NCBI RefSeq assembly: GCF_020184175.1 | Contig: NC_065530.1 | Location: 43,253,260-43,317,259, forward strand | Source: Aphis gossypii | Lineage: Eukaryota > Arthropoda > Insecta > Hemiptera > Aphididae | Direction of reading: 5' to 3' | Length of the DNA: 64,000 nt | Part shown: positions 38,091 to 49,539 of the stretch, in pieces | How the letters are laid out: every line of letters begins with the position of its first letter | Position numbering within the stretch: position 1 is the stretch's first letter | The notes under the pieces: model-generated | Told to the model about the DNA's origin: nothing | The model's input: the letters and a program-made list of their open reading frames with translations, nothing else | The model's database searches: none | Position numbers and translations under genes: made by a program

Positions 38091-40300
38091 ATAAATCTAA
38101 AATGATTTTTTGCACATAATCATCATTATTATTCTATAAATATATAATATTATTAATTATTATAATATTATATGATGTAAGCTCTATCATAGTGGCAAAA
38201 ATATCTCACTTTAGACTCAATCAACGTTTTCATTTCGACGGTCAAATATACTTGTCTGCAAACACTTGAAGTGTGACGTAGTAGATATGTTATTTAACCA
38301 CGAATCTAGAAAAAGATTTTTGTTATTAATATGTATATAAGTATATTTTCAAGAATAGAGTAGTACGTACGACCGACTCACTGAATCGATAACAATGATA
38401 GCTGTGCAGCGGAAGATTTGGAGATATTTTATTCTTCGGGTTCACATTTATGACTGCGGCGTACAATAATGTGTGTTAGTACTTTTAATTGCTAAATAGA
38501 TATAGGCGACTTTATTGATAGACCACAATAATAAAATATTATTACAATATTATACCTACATTATAATTACGATAACAATTAATAATATTGTATTACTGTA
38601 CACTGATTTCAAGAAAGAAAATGCACAGTATAATGTGTGTATAATATCTGACACAAAATATAATTGTCATTTCATACTATTATAATATTAATTATTATGA
38701 TAATATTTTGAGGCTTGTGTAGTTATTTCGTAATTACTAGGCAATTAGCCATTAGGCGTACATATGGTACATACCATTATTGTACAGACGATGATGATAC
38801 ATTGATTTTTAATTAAGGCATAGTATACTTAACGAATACCGCTATCTCCAAAAGAAAATATAAAAAAATCCTCTCCTCTATTATTACTTTATATTATTAT
38901 ACCTATACTATTATAGCCCACAAGCCAGACCCTACCACTAAAGATTATAATCATTAATCAAACTGGATTACTCAAATTTATGAAATGGCCGGCAATATCT
39001 ACCAAAAAAGATAAAACAATAACTTAATCTAGTATTTTAATTTTTAATTTATCTTTGTACACTTTATATCATCTCCATAACTTCAGTGACAGTTTCTTCT
39101 GCGAATGTATATTTAATAAATATATGTATAATGTATATACACGGTTATCCACTTCATCGTTGTTTATTGATGAGGTCACAGGGAAACGATAAGTAACAAA
39201 TAGGAATATATTTATTGTCAATAATATTCTGAATTTCTTAAGAACGGTACTTAGTCCAAAAATAATGTAATGATTTAGGTGTCAATTGAGTGACCATAAT
39301 AAGCCTGTTAAATTTGAATTCAATCATATCATTGAATAAATACAAAAAACAATTCTCAGGGACCAGAGTCTCTTGCCAAAATATTAGAGTTCACTAAACA
39401 TGTTTCTGCACTCTTTTATGCAAACATTGAAAACCTTATTCTAAAAAAAAAAAAATAATTTGAAAAAGGATCTTAACTAATAATAAGCCATGTTTGTAAA
39501 GGTACTCATTAAGTATATTATGTAAAGACTGCAATACACAATTTTTAGATACATTTTTAAACGTAAGTATAATTGATATGTAAAGAAATGCAATGATTAA
39601 TTCAATCAGTATAAATGTTCAAAAAATAAAAAGTTGAAAAAAGTAATTCATGTTTGAGTACACTATTTATTAAAAATGATAAATTGTTCTTATTAGGTAT
39701 TATTTGTTCTAATCACTTATCATAACCACTCTTTCGCGGTAGTGAGTAGTGACGCTGTTGTAGTGGGAAACGGACGAAGTGAGTACCTATAGGTATATGA
39801 ATAATAATAATGAAAAAAAAAATAACCGTTTTGCGGGCCTTTGACTGCCCGACCATTTGGAATTTGACGGCGTGGAGGCGATGAGTCTCATTTAAAAAAA
39901 TACGGGGTGGTCTATTTAACATAAGACCCTCTTAAATTTTTAATTTTATGTACTAGAGCAGAATATTAGTTGGAGTAGGTTAGGTAAGGTTTAAGGAAGT
40001 AATGCGAAAGCGAAGGAAGTAATGCGAAAGCGGTTCCCTTCCGGTCGTCGATTCAAACCCGGAAAAAAAAAAAAAAAAGGTTAGGTTAGGTTATGTGTCA
40101 TGCATTACGATAATTTCTACAGAATTAAGAAAAAAGTAAGCGAAGAATGTTTAGCACGGGAAAGAACCGAGAAAACTATACAGTATACAGTCATAACTAA
40201 GAAACGAAAATATTCACCACTTATATCAGTTATATCTAATGGAGAATTTTAGCTAAGAAATGTGTATTTATTTTTTCGGTGAGATCGGCGTTTACTTTTA
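38091..40300. other. Gene-free stretch upstream of the secreted-protein gene
   Basis: AT-rich. It holds the presumed promoter or 5' UTR of the secreted-protein gene near 38100-38480. At 39990-40075 there is a duplicated 20-mer (AAGGAAGTAATGCGAAAGCG), then a pol III B-box-like GATTCAAACCC and a poly-A tract, which may be a tRNA-derived SINE scrap. Confidence 0.45.
39990..40077 (+). mobile_element. Possible tRNA-derived SINE remnant
   Basis: A tandem 20-mer is followed by GGTTCCCTTCC, the B-box-like GATTCAAACCC and A16. No A box or tRNA fold could be made out, so the call is weak. Confidence 0.25.
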
Positions 40301-41140
40301 CTAGTTGCGACTTGCGGTCATCCCTCTAAAAGGTTACATACTGATTGCGGTCACTCAATAAAAAATTATTTTTTTAGTTAATAATTAAATAAGAAATTAA
40401 TATTTCGTATATTTATTTAATTTAGAAAAATGTATTAAGCAACATTTTCTTTCCCATTTATATCGAAAAGATAACAGACAGGACTGTCTACACTATTATT
40501 TATTGTGTAGGTAATAGGTATGGTTAAAAATGTTGATAATTATATTTAAATTAAGTGGTTAAACTTGAGTCAAAATATAATATAATATCAAATATGTATA
40601 ATACTGTGTAATAATAGTAATTATTATAACTTGCGTCCGAAAAAAAGTTTCAAGTACCTATTCGAAAATTTCAGCCGTCTTCACATATGCTAGATGACTG
40701 CTAATGACTGCATTTTGCAAAACCATGCTTACCCTAGGTGTTAATAAAATTTCAACCGAGAAAGAGCATTTTCTAGCGCAACAAATACGATATTATGAAG
40801 AAGGTGAAATTAATCGACTTGAGTATCTGAAGTCGATTTCTTTCAAATGTTTACCTACAACATTTTAAATCATTATTATTATTAATTATTATAGACATTA
40901 TAGATACTATATTTTGACACAAGTTGTAATAATTATTATTAAACAGTATTATACATATTATATTATATTTTAATACATTTTTCTAAATTAAATAAATAAA
41001 CAAAATATTAATTTCATTTTTAATTATTAATTAAAAAACGAATTTTTTATTGAGTGACCACAATCAGCATGTAACCTTTTTGAGGGGTGACCACAACTGT
41101 TTTATCTGTTTATCTTAAAAATTGTCATGACCGCAACTAG
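40301..41140. mobile_element. Inverted-repeat element, 840 bp, about 75-base termini
   Basis: The left end starts CTAGTTGCGACTTGCGGTCA and continues with AAAGGTTACATACTGATTGC and GGTCACTCAATAAAAAATT. The right end carries the same words inverted (ATTTTTTATTGAGTGACC ... GCATGTAACCTTTTTGAGG ... GACCGCAACTAG), with an extra ~30 bases inserted near the end. The interior is AT-rich and has no gene. Confidence 0.75.
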
Positions 41141-41150
41141 TATGCAGCCA

Positions 41151-41266
41151 GTAAGATTATTATCTAGGGCCCCACGTAGCTTTTTATTGATATTATTTTT
41201 TAGTAAGTTATGACGTTTTAATAATATTAATAATATGCTACTTGGGGCCCTAGATGATAATCTTAC
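41151..41266. mobile_element. 116-bp palindromic MITE
   Basis: The left end GTAAGATTATTATCTAGGGC and the inverted right end GTAAGATTATCATCTAGGGC are near-identical over about 30 bases (through CCCCAMGTAG). The rest can fold into a hairpin. A truncated relative lies at 49946-50015. Confidence 0.8.
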
Positions 41267-41724
41267 CTTTAAGTTATATACTAACAGCATATTTTTGAAA
41301 CTGGTGAATGAAAATTTGCTATGTCGTACGTAAGTAAGATGGAGACAACATATGTGGGTTAGACTATGTCCTCTTAAGCATATAGATACAACAAATAAAT
41401 AAATTATTCAACAATTAAAAACAAAATTTCTATACATAATATATTTAAATATAACAAATATATTTTAAGAAAATAAATTTTAAATAAGATATGTCAGTAA
41501 ATATAATTTGTAATATGAAAATATGTATAAAAAAATATAAAAGATAATAAACGGATAACATCCATGTTCTGAGCATGATTTACAACTATCAGGAATTAAA
41601 ATGAAACTATTCATCTATCTTAAGTAATAAACAATTAAAATTAAAATAGGTCAATAAAAAATAAAATCTAAGCATTATTATTTAAATACATATCAAGAGT
41701 ATGTAATTTTTTTAACATTTATTT

Positions 41725-44700
41725 TTAAAATTCTGAACTGAGCAAAGAGTTTTTTTTGATAATAACCATTATTGATCCAGGTGTTTCAGGTTCCAAATAT
41801 CTGAAAGATAATTTTAACCAACTTTTATTGAACTCTATGAATTAATAATTAAAATTTCCATCTTACATTAGTCGTCTATCTTTAAGTCTTCTTATAACAA
41901 CTGGTTTAATACGAGCTATGCCATTGGGACTATGTTTTCCGCGGCCTGTAATAATGGTTAGTTGTCTACCTCTATTCCCTCCATTGGGTTTTTTCAAATT
42001 TGATATATGATTATCCAAATATATGTCTAAAGCTATTATAGCATCTGAAACCTAACAACATTTAATATTTAATACAGTTATTTAGATGTATATTTTATAA
42101 ATCATTTTATTTTTTATTATTTATGTATATTGAACTAGCATTACTGTTAAATTATGCAAATCTAAGGAAGTTGCATTCTCATTTTGTTTAACCATATCTA
42201 ATACAGCATTGGTTTTGGCAAGTATTTCGTTTTGTTTAACAATGTCAGCCTATGAAATTAACATAATTAAATTAAACAATTTATAACTTTTCAAGGAAAA
42301 CGTTGTAAGGTATATAATTACTCTTTCTAAATAATGTGCAGTGACTGAAGGATGTTGTTTTGAGCTTAAAGAACGGTTAGCTTTTTGTAAAAGCTGTTGT
42401 CTTTTAAGTGAAAGTTCTAAAGCTACTCTACCATAATCTTGATCACTATTGGACTCATTTTGATTTATCTCATGATTTCTTTCACTTTCCTGAAATAATA
42501 TTTCCGCATTGTATAATATAGAAAAACACCATAAAATATTTTATTTTATTATTTTATACATGTGATCATTATCACATAAGATAAACCATGTATCTAAACT
42601 ATTATTAATTCATGTGTAATGAATATATTTTATTACTTGAATGGTTGGATTGTCTTGGTTTAATGAACATTTAATACCAGACTCTTCACTTAGAATTTCA
42701 TTTGCTTCCTAAAAAAAATTGTTTAAATTTTAATTCATAATATTTCTACTCTGAATTCACTTATTTACATGAAATTTATAATTGTTGGCACGTAAGACAT
42801 TTAAAACACGTGTGGAATTAATATGTTTATATTTTTCCAACAGCAATTTTTTTGTTAAAACCGCAGAAAATGTGAATTCACCCTGTAAATACAAATTTTA
42901 ATTTCTCATTAACTGTGACTAAATTTAATGACATAATTTATTTCTAAATTATACACTTACAATATAGGAATTTGCACTACTAGAAGAACATTCTTCTGTA
43001 GATTCTTCTTGTAGTTTTCTAGCCAAAGTTTCATCTAACAATATCACAATTTAAAAAATATCAGTAAATATTTAATAATAAATACAATTATTGATTTGCT
43101 AAAATGTCAGGAATTAGAGGACACTTTAGGACGTTTTTTTTCTTTAGTAATTTTTAACATGAAAAAATTGTTCCTTTAACTTTTCATAAAAAAAAGCTAT
43201 GTATAAATATTAAATAATTGTTTGCTACACCCAATTCAAAATAAAACCATAACCAAGTTGTGCACATGGGTTAGGTGGCCTCGTTCTGCAGCACTAGCAT
43301 ACCTGATCAGAATTGTTTGACTAAGTAGGAACTAATCGTCTCACTGTCACTGACAAAAACTGATAACCGCCAGGTCACGGTCTTTCTCATTTCTAATACC
43401 TAATATATTGTGTATTGTAGTAAATTGGAAAAAGATGGGACTAATAGTTTTGTATAGTGTCTGAGAATTTATTGTTACGATATTATTCAAAAGTAATAAA
43501 TATATCATTTTTCTTAAAAAAAAAAAAAAACAAAATAAAAATATTTCAATCTATTATAATGCATATAGTTATAACAATTATGAGTGTTGTTATTTGTTAG
43601 ATATTAAAAAAAATTTGACATTAAGTATATTTTTTCAGTTAAACTACATTGATATTATAAACATATTACTATACATCAACAATTAAAGTAGTTAAAGAAT
43701 TAAGCAATTATTCAGTCTCACAATGAATTTTAGTCATACACTAATACTGAAACTATGTTACATGATAGAGTTTAAGGAAATTATTTATCCAAAGAAAACT
43801 GATGTTTAAATGTTTAATATGATATTAATCATTGTTACTATGTATAATCAAGACTAAATACAAACATAAAAATCATTTGTTATGCATTAAATATTAACAT
43901 ATATAATAATCTATGTTATTAAAATCTTGTAAAAAGGGCATAGCCTATCAAATCATAAATAAATAATGATTATTGAAAGTAGTTCATATAATCTTTATCT
44001 GTTTTATCCTTGGCATTTTATGCAAAAAAATGTATTATAAAATTAATAATTGTGACTATAGATGTATAAAATATTATTCTTATAATCATAACAATTAAAA
44101 TATTTAAAATAGCTAATAATAAGGTACCTTGTAAAATGGCATCTTGATTACAAACATCTAAAGGAGTATTTGCGATCAAATAGTAATAAAGTTCTTCAGC
44201 TAACTTTTCAGGTAATTTCACAGGCATTAGTAATGTATTTTGATCTAAAACCAAAATTATTTGATTAAAATATAATTTTTATTTTTAGAAAATTAAAACA
44301 TATACTGTACATACTAAAATTAGGAGAAAAATCGCCAAAATAGTCACATAATTGAGCAAGCACACTTCTATCCATAACTAATTGAACAAAGTTTCCCTCA
44401 TCATCTTTTTCAAATGCTAAGTTTTCTTCAATACTCTCAGAGTTTGGAAGAATAAAATCAGTACTATCTATAGCATTTTGATTTTCTTTAAATTTTTTTA
44501 TCCTTAAAACATGATCAGAGTATAATGAATCACCAAATGTAAATTTATTTTCAATATCTTTTTTTAAATCATCATCAACAATTTTAAATGTTCGCTGTAA
44601 TTTTTTATCAATAACTTTTTTCCCGTGTTTTTTCTTTTTACTATCACTTTCTTCAATAATTCTGTTTACTGTTTTTGACTGTGAATTTAGTGGAGAATCA

Positions 44701-47533
44701 AATAAATTATCATCTTGTTCATTATTTTGATTAAAAAGTTCAATGGAGTCTTGACGTTGAACATTGTTAATGAAATAATTTTCTTCATATTCAATAAAAC
44801 GGCACAATTGCTCTTTCGATATATCATGTTTAGATTCTACCAACATATCTAAAATCCAATCAATATTACCTTCACATTTTTCAAATAATTCAATAATCAA
44901 TGAAGAAATATTTTCTGGGAAATGTTCACAAACTTTATTCAAATTTAGTTTAGGCGTAATACCTTTGAGGTCATTAGTTGTTGTACCTTTATCTAATTTT
45001 CCACAAAACATACTCAAAATACTTTGATTTCCTTCATTAATATCTCTGTTTCTTCCAAAAATAACATAACTACTATACTCTTCTTCAGGTATCTCATTTA
45101 GGACTTCCATAAATAAAAAATCATTTTCGGATGTATTAACAGATTTATTGACATAATTTGATGCTTCGTCTACAGATGACTGAGACTTTTCATCAACATC
45201 AGAAATTTCTTGGGATAGGTTTTCAAATTCATTGATTTTGTTAATATCTTCTTCTTTTTCTTCTTCTTGTATTGTACTAATTTCAGGAATCAAAGCGTCT
45301 TCATTATCACTGTTAAGAATAGTAGATTCTTTTTTTTTCTTTCTTTTTTTTCCTTTTTTTGAAACACACAAGTCTTTAAAATCGTCAATAATCTCAATTT
45401 GAGATTCATTTACAACATCTCTCTGGTCTATGAGATTTTCACAAAGCTGATATTTTTTAGCTGTGTTTGATACTATTGGTGGCTGGTTTTTTTTATTATA
45501 TTTTAATTTAAATCTAGTTAACAAACTATCAACAGTGATACTATGGTCATATCGATGGAATGTAGAAACTATAACATCATAAGATATTGAATGTGTATTT
45601 TTTTTGGCCAACTCTATCGGATCCCACGCCCATTCAGTACTAGGTTCAACAATTTCAATCCAATATCCATTATTCACAGCCACTTTAGCATATTTTTCCA
45701 TTTCCCAAGCTTCACAATTTGTATTGTCAATAATAACTGGAGTAACTTCTAATTCAATAGCTGTTTGGAATTTTTGAAATGCCCAATTGTGTGCTTCGAC
45801 TATTTTATTACGATTAAAATTATATTTCCCATTACTTTTATTAATAAAAAACTTATCTGCACTATAAATAAAGTCATCGATTTTAGCATTTTTATAGCAT
45901 AAATTCAAAATATTAGTTGCTTGATATGATTTTCCACTGCCTTGACATCCTCTCATAAGTACTAAAACTTTGAAGTGTTTTGATACCAGGTATAAAATTT
46001 TACTAATAGGCGTTTCAGTTGTAGATAAACGTTCCCAATTAATTTTAGGAATATTGGAATTAGAAGCTGCAGCAGATTGATTTTTTTCTTCAGCAGATAG
46101 TAAATGCAAATTTTGTTCATGATCAGAAACATTTGTTATTTCAATAAGATCTCGATATGCCAATAACACTGATAAAAAATTCAGAAAAAATAATTATAAA
46201 TCATAGATTTTTTAATTTTATTATATAGTCTTAATTATTATTATTATAGAGAACAATATTTGTTGTAAATATTTATGTATTATAACAGTAAAAAATTAGA
46301 AAATATCTTTTATTAAAATATATATTTATAAAAAAAAAAAAACTATGTTTATTATCAATTTTTATACCTAGACAAGGTATTATAGTTAAAAATTATGCCT
46401 ACATAATATTTATAAGATATTATAACTAAAAAGTTGCAGTAACAAACAGATATGTTTTGCATATTGATAACGTAGGGTTCAGGACTTATAGCATTTGCAT
46501 ATCCATTAAGAAGATGTAGTAAAACACCTCAACATCTTTTTATATTAAAATATGTTTTATAATACAGAGAATTCAAATATAAATTTTAATTTTGCTTGTT
46601 TTTACATATTTTAAATTATTTTGTTATATTTACGCATATTTAACAATTATTAACAATTTATGGATTATGTTTAACATGTATTAATTAAGATGATGAAAAA
46701 TTAATTACAAAACATGTTTTGAGCATAGTAATACTATTTGTGTAGCTATCTGTCATAACATTTTTGCACTAAACGTGATTTATATAAATATTTAACTGAC
46801 AACAAAAGCAATTTTAAATGATTAAAAACAATGAAACTATCCGAATTGATTTATTGAAAGTACTAAAGTATCAGTATGCTCTTATAACATCTGTTGATGT
46901 GAACATTTATTTTCAGCATATAAGTCTATTCTAGGTGACCTGTTTGAAAACGTTCAAAAACATCTAATAATTCAATGTTATCACAAATTTTTATTAACAA
47001 TAACATATTTTTAATAAATATTTATCTATATTATACGTCATACAATATCTATATATATATTCTTTTTTCAGAACATTCAAAAACTAATTTTTAAGAATTT
47101 TAATTTATACATTTATAATAATTTATAATAATATTAAAATATTCAATAATAATAAAACAATTTACCTAATAAATCTTTTTTATAAATTATTTTTAAGTGC
47201 TTTTTTTTTCATTTTTAGTGTAGATACCTATATTTTTAAGTTTATGGTGTCTTATATAAACGCATATTTTAGAATTATTTAGAGCTTTACATTTTGAACC
47301 TTGTTGATAAGTAAAAATAAGAGTTTTATCTATTTATAGATATTTATTCAGTTTATAAATTTGTTACGATAAGTTTAATTATGATCAAAAAACATTTAAA
47401 ACTTACAATCATTATTTCGACTTTCTATCACCATTTCAATAACATCATCATCAAGGTGGCCAGTAAATAATTTAAATAAATCTTCTTTGGTGTTTAAACA
47501 ACTCCAACTCATGTTTTTATTATAATTTGTCAT
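41725..47533 (-). CDS. N4BP2: NEDD4-binding protein 2-like (CUE, P-loop kinase, Smr), 963 aa, 10 exons
   Basis: Exons: 47533-47407, 46168-44315, 44244-44128, 43034-42961, 42882-42769, 42708-42637, 42489-42322, 42249-42145, 42051-41867, 41800-41725; all GT-AG, all phases consistent, 964 codons with the stop. Order of domains: N-terminal CUE-like helix bundle ('LFKLFTGHLDDDVIEMVIES'), AAA_33-type P-loop kinase with Walker A GCQGSGKS (116-123) and 'PVIIDNTNCEAWEM', a long acidic/Lys-rich linker, a second CUE-like segment ('CEHFPENISSLIIELFEKC', ~450-485), DUF1771 (~805-855) and a C-terminal Smr domain with LDLH (871-874) and TGRGKHS (912-918). This is the N4BP2 architecture. The family has polynucleotide 5'-kinase and MutS-related nicking activities; Smr relatives such as cue2/NONU-1 cleave mRNA at stalled ribosomes. 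Which activity dominates here is inference. Confidence 0.93.
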
Positions 47534-48059
47534 CTTAAACATAAAAATAAAATAAAATATCTTATTAAAAATGTTTATAAAATGTATAACCTTTGTATAA
47601 ATAAATATAAGGGGTATTAGAATTAATGTTTAAATATAAATAGAAAGTAAAGATAAAATAATCCCTACTACTGTGTATTAGATTAAAATATTAAAATATG
47701 AATCTTTCTTCATGCATTGATTATTAATATGAAAATAGTAATTTTTTTAATTGTTTACTATTTAATTAATCTTTAAACACGAAGATTAAAACTGCAAATT
47801 CCTACAAATATAGTATAAATTAATTACAATAATCATACTTTTGTTTAGGTAACCTTTGATTGTAGAGTTGAAATGTTATAACAACAAAAGATTTTGTATT
47901 ACTGTGGTCTGAACTCGGAGTTAACTGTCGGCATTTAATTTCAAATTTTTAAATTTGTATTAATTAACAATCAGCCTTTAATAGTTTGAGAGGATAAGAT
48001 AAATGTAAGAGATATTTAAAATTTTAAAACACTGATAAGTGATAAGTGATAACCCGCAA
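47534..48059. other. Upstream region of the N4BP2-like gene
   Basis: AT-rich, with no exon seen; it presumably holds the promoter. It is bounded by the P-like transposon remnant. Confidence 0.5.
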
Positions 48060-48094
48060 CATGTGTCATGTCATCGTCATCGAGATATATAAAC

Positions 48095-48131
48095 TTAGAT
48101 CATATAGGTACCTACTAGTATATGATCTAAG
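48095..48131. mobile_element. 37-bp palindromic insertion with 9-bp duplication
   Basis: TTAGATCATATA ... TATATGATCTAA is a near-perfect palindrome. It is flanked on both sides by TATATAAAC (48086-48094 and 48132-48140). The opposite terminus of the host element has one TATATAAAC at this place, so the insertion and target duplication are read directly by comparing the two ends. Confidence 0.7.
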
Positions 48132-48379
48132 TATATAAACTATACTGGAGCGCGCACTCGCCGCACTCGTTATCAAAGCACGAGCCGACGCGTTCAATCG
48201 ATTCCCCCACTACTGCAGGGCAAAAAAATACTAAAATAACTACTACATGACCAGTGTCCAGTAGTCAGTACATGCGTATGCCGTTTAAAATAAATGTACC
48301 TATAATTTATTCCTCATTAATCATTTTCCTATTAGTTATTAATTATCATTTATCGTTGATATTAAGTGGTAGAAAAATG

Positions 48380-49265
48380 TTTCTTATAGGGTTCATTGTA
48401 ACCATGTCGAGTACTTTGGAAATTGCTTATAAGCTTCTTGGTAGGGCTCAGAGTCCTCTGAAATATATTCTTATTTACAAAATGTCTCAGGATCATCTTG
48501 AACTCTTTTTTGGTTGTATTCGTTCAAGAGGAGGGTCTTATAACAACCCAAATTGTATTCAGTTTAAAAAAACATTAAGTCAATTGTTATTTACCAAAAT
48601 TATAACTGTAGAAAGTGGAAATTGTTCAAATTGTTTTGCTCCTGGTGGTGATGCCTTAGATTTTCGTTCAGAAAAAAAAATGCATTATAAAACCTGACAA
48701 CAACTTGGATGAAACAGAAATTGATAATTATTTAGATGTTCTTTCAAGTATAGAGTTAATAGGATATACTAATGAAATACTTGATTATATTGCTGGATAT
48801 ATTGTCAAAAGTGTATGCATAAAAGTTGTATGTCCTTACTGTATTGATCTATTATTAAAAGATGATCAAACAGATCATAGCTATGTAAAAGGTACAAATT
48901 TTACATCTTTTGTAAATCGAGGGAAATTGAAAATTGTTTCATTAGCTGTATCAAATATTATTCAAGAGCTTGAAAAATCTTTTCAAGCTGTTGTTGTTGT
49001 AAATAAAAAATTGCATAACAATGTGAAACAAAATATTGTGATGTTAGCAAAAACCAATATATTAAATAAAAGTACTCCATTTTTTTCCCCAATTCACACC
49101 CCATTAATGTGGATATTGGTTTCCAAGTCATGAGTATAGCCTTTTCACTGCACTTAGTCAAAGTTTTGTAAACATAAGAATGCGCCATTATGCCAAAGAA
49201 ATAAATTCTAAACAAGTTTTTAAAAATAAATCATCATTAAGGCAAAAATTAACAAAATTAATTTT
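48380..49265 (+). pseudogene. P-element/THAP9-like transposase, C-terminal fragment
   Basis: From about 48395, 'IGFIVTMSSTLEIAYKLLG' leads into 'YKMSQDHLELFFGCIRSRGG' and 'NNPNCIQFKKTLSQLL', the conserved C-terminal block of P-element-type transposases. After a stop at 48698 the frame shifts, and from 48705 come 'NEILDYIAGYIVKSV', 'CPYCIDLL' and 'FTSFVNRGKLKIVS', the usual following segment. Another frame change near 49100 leads to a last stretch ending about 49265. The THAP DNA-binding domain and the catalytic N-terminal half are missing. It cannot be active. Confidence 0.75.
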
Positions 49266-49539
49266 ATTTAACAATGTTTAGATAAATAGTAAAAAATAAG
49301 TATTTTCATTTGTATTTTTCCTGGTGGTTATTATAATTTTTGAACAAAATTGAAATAATCCTGTATTGTTATACGGTACCGGGTCGACAGCGTTATAGTT
49401 GCCCTGCAGTGATGGGGGAAACATTCGAACGCTTCTGCTCGTTTTTCATTACAGGATTATTAAACGAAGTACGCGCTCCAGTATAGTTTATATATTATCT
49501 CGATGGTCATCGTATAAATTCGTGTTAGCGTTGTTGGGA

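Larger units (their letters stand above)
48060..49530 (+). mobile_element. P-element-like DNA transposon remnant
   Basis: Long imperfect terminal inverted repeats: left 48132-48224 (TATATAAACTATACTGGAGC through CCCACTACTGCAGGGCA) matches right 49385-49495 inverted (TATATAAACTATACTGGAGC through CCCATCACTGCAGGGCA). The outer parts (~48075-48094 and ~49496-49515) also match around CATCGAGATA. The interior encodes the C-terminal part of a P-element/THAP9-type transposase with frame breaks. A 37-bp palindromic insertion disrupts the left terminus (48095-48131). Confidence 0.7.

Noticed and set aside
39713..39922. 69-codon minus-strand frame
   Set aside because: No domain, splice context or start evidence; the composition suggests an uncharacterised repeat fragment.
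39975..40095. TTAGG-like words (insect telomere repeat)
   Set aside because: Only two or three units (GGTTAGGTTAGGTTA), too few for an interstitial telomeric array.
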